Origin: Casuarina equisetifolia | Taxonomy: Eukaryota; Streptophyta; Magnoliopsida; Fagales; Casuarinaceae | Reading direction: 5' to 3' | DNA length: 64,000 bases | NCBI GenBank assembly: GCA_028551475.1 | Contig: CM052361.1 | Coordinates: 18,045,274-18,109,273 of the forward strand | In this document: positions 53,471 through 64,000 of the stretch, one piece after another | Layout of the letters: every line of letters starts with the position of its first letter | How positions within the stretch are numbered: position 1 is the first letter of the stretch | Notes under the pieces: generated by a model | What the model saw: only the letters and a program-made list of their open reading frames with translations | Told to the model about the DNA's origin: nothing | Database searches by the model: none | Position numbers and translations under genes: made by a program

Positions 53471-55582
53471 GACAACTCTTACATTTTCTATGATTAAATT
53501 TAAGGATTAGACAACTCTTACATTTTCAATGATTAAATTTCAAACTATCTCATGCATTAGAATGAATTACATAGATATCAAATGTTTAAGAAAATATCAC
53601 AATGAATATTAATTGAACGAATGCACTAATCAAAGGAAAAAAATAAGGTTTTGGCATATATACCATTGGATTGAGTTCTTAAAATTTATTAATTCAAAAT
53701 TCAAATGCACCATACATCTAACATTTAATGATACTAAAGCTAAATAAAATAATAATGAATATTAATTGAATGAAAGTGCTGATCAGAAATATAAAAAACA
53801 CAAATTTAGTATATTCAACGTTGCATTGGTTTATTTAACTTTATCATTGGAAGTTTAAATTCTAAATGAAGCATACACTAAAATTTAACAATACTAGAGC
53901 CAAAATGATACTTTTTTTTTTCTTTTAATAATACTAGAACCAAATAGATACTTTTTTCCCCCTCCCCTATACTTTTTTTTTTTGTAATTTTTTAATTTTA
54001 AGATGGGAGCAAATGAGGAAGGCAAAGATAGAACTTGTGGAACAATCTGGTGGCTTTACCAATGTCCACAGTGATTCTAGTTGTTTCTCAAAATTAAATT
54101 AAATTCTAGTTCTTTCTAGCAGCTTTACATACTTCTAAGACTCGCAATTGAAATGTTGTACAAGAGCTTTTTCATGTAAAATTTAGGTTAAGACCAAATA
54201 AAATCCAAAAGATTAAACCTTCAAGTCTTGGTCCAATAATGTGTGTCAATGTCTCACACCTATCATGATTTCTTCCTTGTAATATAAATGGAAAATCAAT
54301 CAAACAAAAACCGTTGAAACACCCAATTAATAGTAATATTTTGCTCAAGTCTTTTTAAAAATAGGATGCAAATTACGAACCATTCTATTAAGCCTCTATC
54401 ATTTGCATATTCTAGATGATTGCATCGGCAAAATGTGCTCTAGACCCCACCATATTGAACACAAAAGGCAAAATCATAACCATTGCTTCACTAGATACTG
54501 ACAAGGTAACTTAAAAAAATGTCTTTCATCACATGAAAACCTAGATTATAATTATTTAGAAATCAATATAGGATATTAATTTATGAAGAGTAGTAATCAA
54601 GGATGTATCTTGCTTAGGAAAGCCTTACCCTTACACTAAAAATACATTTGTCCACACATAAAAAACTAGATTATAATTATTTAAATCAATATAGAATATT
54701 GATTTGTAGTAGTCAAGGATGTATCTAGGAAAGCCTTAAAGTTACAAAAAAAAAAAAAAGAAACATCTTTCCTCACATAAAAAAACTAGATTATAATTAT
54801 TCATATCAATATAGGATATTGATTTGTAGAGAGTAATAGTCAAGGATGTATCTAGGAGAGCCTTACCCTAACACTAGAGGTCCCAAATCCCAAAAGTGGT
54901 ATACCTAATAACCTAATTCCATTGCACAAAAAAAAAATTATCCAAAAAAGACAATGGGGGTAAGGAACAAATAAATTGACAACACATTGTGGTTATGGAA
55001 AATGGATATGGCTTGTTTTGCGCATGGCAAAGAGAAGTCCCCTATGTTCCTTGAAGTACATTGATGAACTCATAAAAGGCCCTAGCATAAGTCCAATGTT
55101 AAGGTAGATACAAGGACAAACAACTAAAAATATTTGGTTTGATATTGGGAAACATATTTACTACTTAAGAGTTGAGAATCATGCTACCACAAGGAAAAGA
55201 AAAATCCTTAACCTATAACTCGAATGAGCTTATTGGTAACTGGATAGTGAATGTCTGATAAATATATAGATATTTACAAAGAATAACTTAAAAACATATA
55301 CTCAAAACTTGAGTGAAAGTTATGGCAATCTAAAAGATCAATGAACTCTAGCAGTATTATGGACCTACCATTGAGCCAACAAAAGAACTCCTTGTTGGGG
55401 AGGTAGGCCCAATAACTCTTAATACTGTAACATACCTCCATAGTTCCTTTATCTAACGTCCTTGGCGGATGCCAACTATTGGGATTGTTAAGGCTCTTTC
55501 CCTTCATATTCTCTTATACTACACCTACTAAGATTTGAACTCCTTGAAAAGTAGTTTCCCTGCATCTTCATCAAACGTAACA
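53471..55582. other. AT-rich region with repeats and probable gypsy LTR end
   Basis: There is no gene. A tandem pair of about 41 bp (aggattagacaactcttac...) lies at 53463-53545. A related triplication at 54516-54871 is listed separately. The right end, finishing at tcatcaaacgtaaca (to 55582), looks like an LTR terminus because a degenerate primer-site-like sequence (tggcattgaaattc, from 55586) and a gypsy gag follow. The left boundary of that LTR was not identified. Confidence 0.5.
54516..54871. repeat. Three imperfect tandem units of about 120 bp
   Basis: Units anchored on ctagattataattatt occur at about 54541, 54665 and 54785, each followed by atcaatata, a gatattgattt-like stretch, caaggatgtatct and aagccttacc-like bases. 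Spacings are about 124 and 120 bp. No coding potential is seen; they could be the remnant of a satellite-like array or of an LTR. Confidence 0.85.
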
Positions 55583-55609
55583 ATTTGGCATTGAAATTCG
55601 CTCTTGTGA

Positions 55610-56558
55610 TGGGTACTCTTGTAGGCAATGAATTAAAGCAAAAACTCTAAGCCTTAAGCGAATCCATGCAACACTCTAGGCATCAAATGTTTGCTACCCT
55701 CGACACCAAGATTGACCGCCTCCACCTGGAGCAAAAGGTGGACTCCAACTCCTCCAGTGGAGGGCGCCACGAGGGCCAGAAGGATGACCTTCTCTGACAG
55801 TCCCCTAGCAATACTAAAATGAAAATGGAGTTCCCTTTATACAATTGGATCTCTAGAGCTGAACACTTTTTCAAATTCCATGGCACCTTGGAACGTGATA
55901 AAATCCAAATTGCTTCATGGAACTTGTTAAAAGAGGCTCAAATTCGATTTAAAATGTTCAAAGAGGAGCATGTTGGGGAGGACATCATGTGGGCGATGCT
56001 CACGGAAGATTTTTTAGAATGCAATGGTCCGAACATGTTCATTGACCATTTTGGTAACCTTACCAAGGTATACCAAATGGGTTCAGTAGAGGACTACCAA
56101 AAGTAATTTTCATGCCTCTCTATGATCTCTGAACACATGTCCATGCATAAAAAAATCAGTTGCTTCATTGGTGGCTTAAAAGAGGAGCTACGTGTGGATG
56201 TCAAACTCTCCAAACCCACCACCTTAACTGCTGCTGTGGGTATGGCAAAAATCCTAGAAGCTAAGCTTAGGGGCAATAAACCCGAAGTTCTAAAGGGCTA
56301 CGTCAACTCACTTATCCTTTAGTTCCACCTCCTTCCATGGCTTTAATGCCTAGGTGACCCATCAAATGCCTCACACCAACAGAAGTGACAGACCGTAGAG
56401 CCTAAGGGTTTTGCTTCAACTATGATGACAAATTTAGCCCTGGGCACCATTGTAAAAAGCTTTTCTACATTAATGCCATTACCTTTCCAGAGGATGACAG
56501 TAGCGATGCCTATTTGCAAGAACTGGAGGTAGAGGCCTTCCATGACGCACCACCTCCC
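55610..56558 (+). pseudogene. Ty3/gypsy retrotransposon gag remnant, interrupted
   Basis: A gag-like frame begins at an ATG (55610) and soon meets stops. It then reads a retrotransposon gag domain: FPLYNWISRAEHFFKFHGT, the capsid-like block to about 56106, a frame break, and IGGLKEELRVDVKL with TLTAAVGMAKILEAKL (56122-56310), which is typical of gypsy gag. A degenerate zinc knuckle (FNYDDKFSPGHHCKKLF, second Cys replaced by Tyr) and an acidic segment leading toward protease follow. The sequence is cut at 56558 by the TGTTGGG terminus of a copia LTR, so the rest of the element lies beyond that insertion, outside the window. Confidence 0.85.
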
Positions 56559-58107
56559 TGTTGGGTTTATGGCTATCCAAGAAGGGGAGGTTGAATTGGA
56601 TATTTGGAAGTTTAATGAATTTTAAAGTATTCTTTAAGTTTTTCTTTCTATAATGAATATAGCTAAACAAATTATCACAATAGTAATGGAATCTCTAATA
56701 GAAGAATTAAATCAAAGAAATTCACACACAAGAATTTCACAGTGGTTCGGCCCTTTTTCATCTACTTCCACCTTCTTCTCCTTCAACTCAAACCGAGTTA
56801 AAATATGATTTACTTTAAATAAGGAGAGAACTTCTCCTTCACCTTATAACTCCTCAAAAGGAGTTATATAGTTCGCGGTTACAAGGTTAGGTTTACAAAA
56901 ACCTTAGTATATTAAGCTTACTCTTCAAATATATGATATGAGTGAGGATTCAAGCTTATCAGAGAGCTAATCGAATGTATACAAAATCAATTTAAGCTAT
57001 AATCTAAAAAACTTCAATTTCATAAATTTAGGATTTTCAGATTTACAATAATCTTTATGTGCAAATAATATTATAATCAATCTAGCACATATAAAGATTA
57101 ATCTATCAAATGATATTCACAAGATAACAAGTTTAAAGAATATCACTGAAGATTTCCTTTTCCTTCAAATGTTACTGAACACAGCTGTAAGCACAAATCG
57201 ATGAGGGCTTTTGTTTCTCTTGATCAGATCAACAAGAATATATTTCAACAAGCCCCAATATTTGATTCGAATCCCCCTTTTATAGTAGGTACTTGAACCT
57301 TGAATAGATTAGGGTTTCGGTTCAAACCTTTTTTGAAATCCTTCTGTTGGGATTTGATGGATTCGACGTTGTACTGAAGCAAGTGATGATTTTTCAGCAA
57401 AATAGTTGTTTTGACATTTAGTTGCCTTACCATTCTTCCCGTTAGAGCCATTGTCACAAGAGAGAGAGATCGAGAGGAGAAGTGTTTCAGAGTGCGGCTA
57501 GGGCTTTCCTCTTTCGGTCATAAGAGCTTATGCTCTTATTTACTTCCACATGCTGCCGTTTTGAATAAGTGGCTTTTCTAAGGGCACTGTTGTTTCATGC
57601 TTCATAAGTTGGCTTCTTTACACGGGCTGAAGTTTCACAGGCTGAAGTTTCACAGGCTGAAGCAATTATTCATGGGTTGAAGCTTTCATTCACGAGCTGA
57701 ATAAATAAATAAGCTTCATATGTCCATATGTAAAAATATGGTTGGTCGATTACACCTATACATACACCAATTCCAAGTATCAATGTTCCTTTAACATAAC
57801 CAAGAATGTAGATTAATTTATGACATAAAATATTCAAAGATTAAATCAACTTGGCTTCATATTTGATGTTAAATAATAAAATGTAGGAACCCGGTTATTT
57901 ATAATATCAATTATTGATATTATAATTTGTACACCTTTTACTTCCTTTGAGTTTTGATGTGTGCACACAAGATCTCATATTTTTTTATCATATATGCAAG
58001 TATGATATTCTACTCAATACATGTTCAAATAAATATAACATTTTATTTGACATATATTCTTATAAAATTTTTCTTAATCAAAACATACAAGCACATGATT
58101 TTCAACA
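56559..58107 (-). repeat. 3' LTR of the Sirevirus-type element (1549 bp)
   Basis: On the plus strand it starts TGTTGGG (56559) and ends TTTTCAACA (58107), giving TGTTG...CAACA termini. The first ~615 bases align with 63386-64000. By eye there are roughly a dozen or more mismatches plus small indels in the first 200 bases, so the insertion is not very recent. A short tandem of cacaggctgaagttt-like units occurs near 57630-57660. Open frames inside are not convincing genes. Confidence 0.92.
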
Positions 58108-58122
58108 ATCTTCCCCTTTTTG
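58108..58122 (-). other. Polypurine tract of the Sirevirus-type element
   Basis: On the minus strand the sequence is CAAAAAGGGGAAGAT immediately before the LTR start TGTTGAAAAT. Position and composition (A-run then G-run) fit the plus-strand primer of Sirevirus-like copia elements. The upstream gtcatcatcaaaaa context is typical of the same group. Confidence 0.88.
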
Positions 58123-58589
58123 ATGATGACAAAATTTTCATACTAAACTGACTTGCACATGTTATTTTGCTATACCATGAACACGTAAATGCAATAAGCA
58201 TAAACCTATAGCAATTTCATGAACACATTTATGCAGTAAGCATAAGCCTATCATTGTTGTCATGAATATACATCAAAGAATCATAGCAGGTATATTTGCA
58301 TACTCAGTAGGATGTAAGAGAGTTTATCCCACGTTCTGCACTAAGAGTCGAGATGGAATATACATGTGCTAGAATGAATGTACTCTCTCCCCTTTTTTGT
58401 TATTAGCAAAAAGAGCATAGCAATGGAAGATAATCAGGCATAGCAAATAAGAATGAAGACAATCCATAAGACAAGTAAAAATGAAGAGGATAACAGTAGA
58501 GATCTAACCTGGTGCGGATGTACAGATAGGGCTCTCCCTTAGAACAATAGTCAAGAATATAGTATGGTAAAACAGATTGCTCACAGAGT

Positions 58590-59347
58590 TCAAGAAATGT
58601 CATTAAGCAAGCATATACCAAGTTCTCTATGGAGAGTAGAGAACTTATTATGGTCCAATGGTTTAGTGAAAATGTCAGCAAGTTGCTGGTCAGTGCTAAC
58701 AAATTTAATAGAGATATATGATTTTTCAACATGATCACAAATGAAATGATGTCTTATCTCTATATGTTTGGTTTTAGAGTGCTGTATTGGGTTTTTAGTG
58801 AGATTTATGGCACTAGTATTATCACATTTCAATGGAATCTTAGTGAAATGAAGATCGTAATGCTCTAATTGTTGTTCATCCATAGAATTTGAGCACAACA
58901 ACTAGCCATAGCTATGTATTCTGCCTCAGTGGAAGAAAGAGCAACGCTATTTTGTTTCTTGGAGTACCAAGAAACAAGCATATGTCCTAAAAATTGACAG
59001 GTACCACTAGTGCTTTTTCTATTAATTTTACACCCAGCATAGTCAGAATCACTAAATGCATGTAGATCAAACATAGTGTCTTTTGAATACCAAATGCCTA
59101 ATGTGATTGAGTCCCTTAGATATTGAAAAATCCTTTTAAAAGCTTTTAAGTGTTGTTCCTTGGGATTAGATTGAAATCTTGCACATAAACAAACACTAAA
59201 CATGATGTCTGGTTGAGAAGTAGTCAAATATAGCAGGGAACCAATCATGCCTCTATACATTTTAGAATAAACACAAACTCCAACATTGTCATTTGATAAA
59301 GATGTAGATGTGCTTATGGGAGTATTTATGGGTTTGGAATCATGCAT
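58590..59347 (-). pseudogene. Copia RNase H region (frameshifted)
   Basis: Two overlapping minus-strand frames (59347-58865 and 58901-58590) together cover the copia RNase H region. The first has GSLLYLTTSQPDIMFSVCL, YSDSDYAG-type residues (here FSDSDYAGC), RKSTSGTCQFLG and SSTEAEYIAMA. The second continues with LKCDNTSAINLTKNPI, SKTKHIEIRHHF and QLADIFTKPLD. The catalytic acidic residues are visible in SDSDYAG, STEAEY and CDNTSA. A frameshift near 58870-58900 separates them and another precedes the first segment. Confidence 0.92.
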
Positions 59348-59369
59348 GTTATATTTCTTGAGTAATTCC

Positions 59370-60259
59370 TTAGTATATAGTTTGACTTATGAATATTCCT
59401 TTAGGTGTTTGTTTAATTTGAAGTCCAAGAAAGTAATTTAATTCACCCATCATGCTCATCTCAAACTCATGGTTCATATTATCAGCAAATTGTTCACACA
59501 TAGCAGAATTTGTAGAACCAAACACAATATCATCAACATAGATTTGAACAATCAAAATCTCTTTTTCTTGTGTCTTGATAAACAATGTATTATCCACCTT
59601 TCCTTTTCTAAAATTTGTATTTAATAGAAAGTTGCTCAGTTTATCATACCAAGCCTGTGGGGCTTGTTTTAACCCATATAAAGCTTTGGAAAGCTTGAAT
59701 ACATGATCTGGGCATATGGGATCTTCAAATCTAGGTGGTTGTTCTACATAAACCTCTTCCTTAACAACACCATTTAAAAATGCACTTTTTACATCCATTT
59801 GAAATAATGTGAAATTCATATAGCAAGCAAAAGTAAGCAACATCCGAATAGCTTCTAACCTAGCTACAGGAGCAAATGTTTCATCATAGTCAATTCCTTT
59901 TTCTTGACTATATCCTTGTGCTACCAATCTGGCTTTGTTTCTTGTAATGATCCCACATTCATCTAACTTATTTCTGAACACCCATTTGGTTCCTATGATT
60001 GAATGGTTTTATGGTCTTGGAACTAATTTCCAGACTTTACTTCTTTCAAACTAATTTAGTTTTTCTTGCATAGCAAGGAACCAACTCTCATCTTTAAGAG
60101 CTTCATATGTTTTCTTTGGCTTTATTTAAGACAAGAAAGCTTGATGTTCACACGTGTTATGATATTTAGATCGTGTGCTTACTTTATTTGCTGGATTTCC
60201 TAGAATGTGTTGTTGATCTACTTCATTTCTAACTCTCGGGAAAGTAAATTCTCTAGAGT
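59370..60259 (-). pseudogene. Copia reverse transcriptase
   Basis: The open segment 59981-59370 carries the copia RT domain (RVT_2): [55 protein letters not shown] and the catalytic YVDD motif in [12 protein letters not shown]. The stretch 60259-59982 links integrase to RT and includes stops. The RT segment itself is intact and retains its catalytic aspartates, but it ends at a stop before RNase H. Confidence 0.94.
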
Positions 60260-61024
60260 CTAACTCCCCCTAACGGATGCATATTTGTCATTTGCATTTT
60301 GTGCCATGGAGCTTAGATCAGAATCATCATTTAATTTTACATGAATAGATTCTTCAACAACTAGAGTTCTCTTATTGGAAACTCTATATGCTTTGTTGGT
60401 TTGAGAATAACCTAGAAAAATGACCTTATCACTTTTAGAGTCAAATTTTCCAAGTGACTTTTTTCCATGGTTTAGCACAAAGCATTGACTTCCAAACACA
60501 TGGAAGTAGGATATGTTGGGTTTTCTACCAAATAGTAACTCGAATGGAGTCTTCTTCAAGATTGGTCTTAAGAATGCTCTATTTGAAATGTAGCAGGCTG
60601 TACTTATCGCTTCTCCCCAAAAGTGTTTAGGAAAATTGTATTCACATATCATGGTTCTAGCCATTTCTTGAAGTGTCCTATTCTTTCTTTCTACAACACC
60701 ATTTTGTTGAGGTGTCCTAGGTGTTGAAAAATTATGAGATATGCTGTTCTTGGAATAGAATTTCTCAAAAAGACAGTTTTTAAACTCATCACCATGATCT
60801 ATCCGAATCTTAACAATGGTAAGATCCTTTTCATTTTGTACCATTTTAGAGAAATCAACAAATTTCTCAAATGCTTCATCTTTCCTAACAAGTAGATATA
60901 CCCAAGTATATCTAGTGTAATCATCTACTATGACTAAAGCATAATACTTTCCATTCATAGTGGCTGTCCTTAGAGGACCAAACAAATCCATATGTATCAT
61001 TTCTAATGGTCTTGAGGTAGACAT
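60260..61024 (-). pseudogene. Copia integrase core and C-terminal region
   Basis: This 254-codon open segment contains the DDE catalytic core: MIHMDLFGPL, DDYTRYTWVY, IDHGDEFKN (first residue of the usual RSDHG changed) and the conserved Glu in QNGVVERKNRTL. The C-terminal FGRKPNISYFHVFGSQCFVLNHG and KVIFLGYS motif follow. A stop codon at 61025-61030 separates it from the pre-integrase zinc segment. Confidence 0.93.
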
Positions 61025-61030
61025 TATTAA

Positions 61031-61630
61031 TTATGGTTTAAAACTGCTTTGAGTATATTTCCTTTTCACACAAACATCACATAATTGATCTTTATCAAAT
61101 GTGAGCTCGGGTAGTCCTCTAACTAGACCATTCTTGGATAATTTCTCTAATAATCCTAGACTAGCATGATCAAGTTTTCTATGCCACAGCCATGCATCAA
61201 CACTTTTACTAGCAATCAAGCATGTTTGTTTAATTGTCAACTCACTAAGATCAAGCACATAGATGTTATCTTTCCTTTTTCCAATTATTCTCACATTATT
61301 TTCCACCTTTTCAACAAGACATAGTTCTTTCCCAAATCTAATTTTGAAGTTATTATCACACAACTGACTTATACTTAGAAGATTGAGTTTCAATTCATCA
61401 ACATACAACACATTAGATATGAGAAGGGTTCTCGGGTTACCTATGGTGCCTACACCTTTAATCCTTCCTTTGGAGTTATCTTTAAAAGATACCATACCAC
61501 TGGACTTTAGCTCAAGTGTTGAGAAGAGTTCCATCATCCCAGTCATATGACAGGAACAGCCGCTGTCTAGAATCCATAACTCTTTGTGCTTTTTCTTGTC
61601 TATATTCCTGCTTATATCCTGCAGAAACAA
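61031..61630 (-). pseudogene. Copia protease and GAG-pre-integrase domain
   Basis: The aspartic protease signature LWILDSGCSCHMTG lies near the start (active-site Asp-Ser-Gly), followed by LLISNVLYVDELKLNLLSISQL. The GAG-pre-integrase zinc-binding region WLWHRKLDHASLGLLEKLS and CDVCVKRK supplies the His/His/Cys/Cys set. The segment overlaps another frame upstream, indicating a frameshift around 61512-61630. Confidence 0.93.
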
Positions 61631-63322
61631 AAATTTGTGTTGAAGATTTTGGTACCCTTTTTTCTTTGGGTCCGTGAATGTTAGTTTCTAATACATTTAT
61701 CATTTTCTTAGGCATCCAAATCTTTTTGATCTTGTATGTTTTTCTAAGCCTAACTGGACATGTATAAAATGAATGACCAACATATTTACAATAAGAGCAT
61801 TTATGATGTAGCAAGAGTCCACAATCCTTATTGTCAACAAGGCTTGTAGGTGTTTTTGTATTTTCTAAGGAATTGTATCCTACACCAACTTTATTGTATA
61901 CACCTTTTTGTGATTATAATATGTTATTCAACAAGTTACTGCCTTTTGTAAACCTGTGCAATAATATACTAATTTCATCCAATTTCATTTGAATTTCAAA
62001 TTTCTCTTTTTCTAACACCTGAATTTTCATGTTTAGTTTTTCTGTGTCTTGGTCACACATTAACTTATTTAACTCATCAGCATGCTTATTTTCTGAATAG
62101 GAGCAAGTACTAATTGAAGACCATGTATCAGTTTTAGAAGAAATATTCTTAGAAGTGTTTTTATGCATACAAGTCATAGATAATGCCATGGGAGATTTAT
62201 CCTTTTCAGTTTAGATTTTACAAATTTATATTTAGCCTCCATTTTCTTATATTTTTCTTTTATCTTTGTTACATACTCAACCAGATCATAAAAGGCAGTT
62301 TCAATGTCACCACTCAGATTTGTTTCGAATTCAGGATCATTTACCTCGAGTTCTTCTTCTATTGTTGCATTTAAGGTAAGGTAGAGATGAGCTATTTCTT
62401 CTTGTTCTTCTTCATTTGATGAGGAGCTCTCATCATCCCATGCAGCAATCATCGCCTTTTTCTTTCCTTTTTTATTATTCTTCTTGAGTGAGGGGCAGTC
62501 GGCTTTGATATGTCCAGGCTTTCTACACTCATAGCATAAGTTATCCCTAGACTCATATGTTTCATTTCTTCTAGGTTGTCCTTTATTTCTTCCTAGACCC
62601 TTTTTGAGATATTTCCTAAATCTTCTAGCAATTAAAGCAATCTCTTCAGTCTTCTCTATTTTTACTTTTAAAGCAAATGACCTTCTATTCTCTTTTTCCT
62701 TAACTTTCCTAATTAGTTGCATTTCATGAGTCTTTAGTGATCTTAGTAAATCATCTAAGGTTAAACTATCTAGATCATGTGCCTTTTCTATAGCCATTTT
62801 CTTAGGATCCCAGCTCTCGGGTAGAGACATTAGCATTTTTCTAACCATTTCTTCATTTGTGTAAGTCTTTCCTAGCAACCTAAGTTTAGATATTATTTCT
62901 GTAAATTTACCAAACATGTCACTAATAGTTTCATATTCGAGCATAGGAAATAGTTCATAATCATGAGTAAGCATGGTGACCTTAGATGACTTGATTTTCT
63001 TTGTACCTTCAAATATGACTTCTAATTTATCCTATATTTCCTTACCTGTGAGACAAGATGATACTTTATTAAATTCATGAGCTTTCAACCCACTATAAAT
63101 CATGTTCATAGCTTTAGCATTTATTCTCATGATTTTAGCTTCATATTTACTCCATTTATCAGTATCGAGCAACGTGGTACCTTTCCTGATTATCTGCGAA
63201 GCTTCAGGGTCTTGACCGACAATGAATACTTGCATGAGTTGCTTCCAATGTCTATAATTTATCCCATCAAACAGAGGTGGTTTGTTATATCCCGCAACAG
63301 CTACTCCTTTCTCTATAGCCAT
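61512..63322 (-). pseudogene. Sirevirus-type gag, broken by one stop and frameshifts
   Basis: An N-terminal segment (63322-63032) reads YNKPPLFDGINYRHWKQLM and other gag N-terminal features, ending at a TAG where a Trp codon is expected. The capsid-like part continues at 62974-62174 with KLRLLGKTYTNEEMVRKMLM, SLTLDDLLRSLKTHEMQL and a CCHC zinc knuckle CYECRKPGHIKADC. The long acidic and coiled-coil tail follows (SSSSNEEEQEEIA). After a frameshift near 62180 the coiled coil goes on (62189-61914), and a second Cys/His cluster (CSYCKYVGHSFYTC) lies at about 61812-61760. Large coiled-coil gags are characteristic of Sireviruses. Confidence 0.9.
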
Positions 63323-63365
63323 GTAAGTGGATCTACTCTAGGATGTTAAGCCTTTAAATCAGAGA

Positions 63366-63382
63366 ACCTGGCTCTAGATGCC
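63366..63382 (-). other. Primer-binding site of the Sirevirus-type element
   Basis: On the minus strand the sequence just inside the 5' LTR is TGGCATCTAGAGCCAGG, related to TGGTATCAGAGCCAGG, the complement of plant initiator Met tRNA's 3' end as found in these elements. One substitution and one inserted base have degraded it. Confidence 0.82.
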
Positions 63383-63385
63383 AAT

Positions 63386-64000
63386 TGTTGGGTTTATGGC
63401 TATCCAAGAAAGGGGGTTGAATTGAATATTTGGAAGTTTAACAAATTTTAAACTATTCTTTGAGTTTATCTTTCTATAATGAATATAGCTAAACAAATTA
63501 TCACCATAGTAATGAAATCTCTAATAGAAGAATTAAATAAGAGAAATTCACACATAAAAATTTCACAGTGGTTCGGCCTTTTTTCACCTATTTCCACCCT
63601 CTTCTTCTTTAATTCAAACCGAGTTGAAATCTACTTTACTTCAAACAAGGAGAGCACCTTTCCTTCACCTCACAACTCTTCAGAAGGAGTTATATAGTTC
63701 ACGGTTACAAGGTTAGGTTTACAAAAACCTTAGTACATCAACTTACTCCTCAAATATATGATATGAGTGAGGATTCAAGCTTATCAGAGAGCTAATTGAA
63801 TGTATACAAAATCAATTTAAGCTCTAATCTCAAAAACCCCAATTTCACAAATCTAGGGTTTTCGGATTTACAATATCTTTATGTGCAAATAATATTATAA
63901 TCAATCTAGCACATATAAAGATTAATCTATCAAATGATATTCACAAGATAACAAGTTTAAAGAATATCACCGAAGGTTTTCTTTTCCTTCAAACATTACC
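63386..64000 (-). repeat. 5' LTR of the Sirevirus-type element (partial, cut by window end)
   Basis: It begins TGTTGGG at 63386 on the plus strand and aligns along its whole visible length with 56559 onward. About 930 further bases should lie outside the window if it matches the 1549-bp left LTR. Confidence 0.92.

Larger units (their letters stand above)
56559..64000 (-). mobile_element. Sirevirus-type Ty1/copia retrotransposon, continues past window end
   Basis: Read on the minus strand the order is 5' LTR (right, partly in window), primer site, gag, protease, integrase, reverse transcriptase, RNase H, polypurine tract and 3' LTR (left, 56559-58107). The pol order and the gag features (CCHC knuckle followed by an acidic AAWDDESSSSNEEE stretch and a long coiled coil) are those of the Sirevirus/Maximus lineage of plant copia elements. 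Several stop codons and frameshifts show it cannot encode its own proteins now. It lies inside an older gypsy gag. The left flanking 5 bases are CTCCC (56554-56558), the predicted target-site duplication to find right of the window. Confidence 0.93.

Overview
This window is nuclear DNA from a flowering plant, most likely a eudicot. It is AT-rich, its genes are split by GT-AG introns, and it carries plant-only gene families (a CDPK with fused kinase and EF-hands, a plant NUP1/NUP136 nucleoporin, ICR-type ROP effectors) together with plant Ty1/copia and Ty3/gypsy retrotransposons. Genus cannot be read from the sequence.

Four genes appear intact, and every exon join I propose keeps frame. (1) 2132-6275, minus strand: a CCCH zinc-finger plus WD40 protein of the ZFWD family, 7 coding exons, 495 aa, with a 29-residue linker unit repeated three times. 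(2) 11792-17408, plus: a calcium-dependent protein kinase of the Arabidopsis CPK1/CPK2 type, 7 exons, 611 aa, with a Gly-Pro hexanucleotide expansion in its variable domain. (3) 29148-37167, plus: the nuclear-basket FG nucleoporin NUP1/NUP136, 9 exons, 1328 aa. (4) 42034-45424, plus: a mitochondrial MAM33/p32-type acidic matrix protein, 3 exons, 227 aa. They act in separate pathways and do not form an operon or cluster.

The space between CPK and NUP1 is the most rearranged part. About 3.2 kb starting 6 bases after the CPK stop codon (17414-20573) is present again at 25506-28938, ending about 210 bases before the NUP1 start codon. Between the two copies lie decayed tandem fragments of an ICR-like gene (20690-22281) and a 5' half of an Ale-type copia element on the minus strand (22282-25505). 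The outer LTR edge of that element coincides exactly with the start of the second copy. SINE-like units with A and B boxes lie inside both copies.

The right third (about 45.4-64 kb) is gene-poor. It holds a second decayed ICR-like fragment (52042-53470, minus), several tandem duplications, a Ty3/gypsy gag remnant (55610-56558) and, inserted into that remnant, a Sirevirus-type copia element (56559 to beyond the window end) with two visible LTRs, primer site, polypurine tract and a gag-pol reading frame broken by stops and frameshifts. I found no tRNA, rRNA, CRISPR array or bacterial-type system. The most unusual leads are the duplication/transposon junction, the scattered ICR fragments, and a possible membrane-anchored product from intron retention in NUP1.
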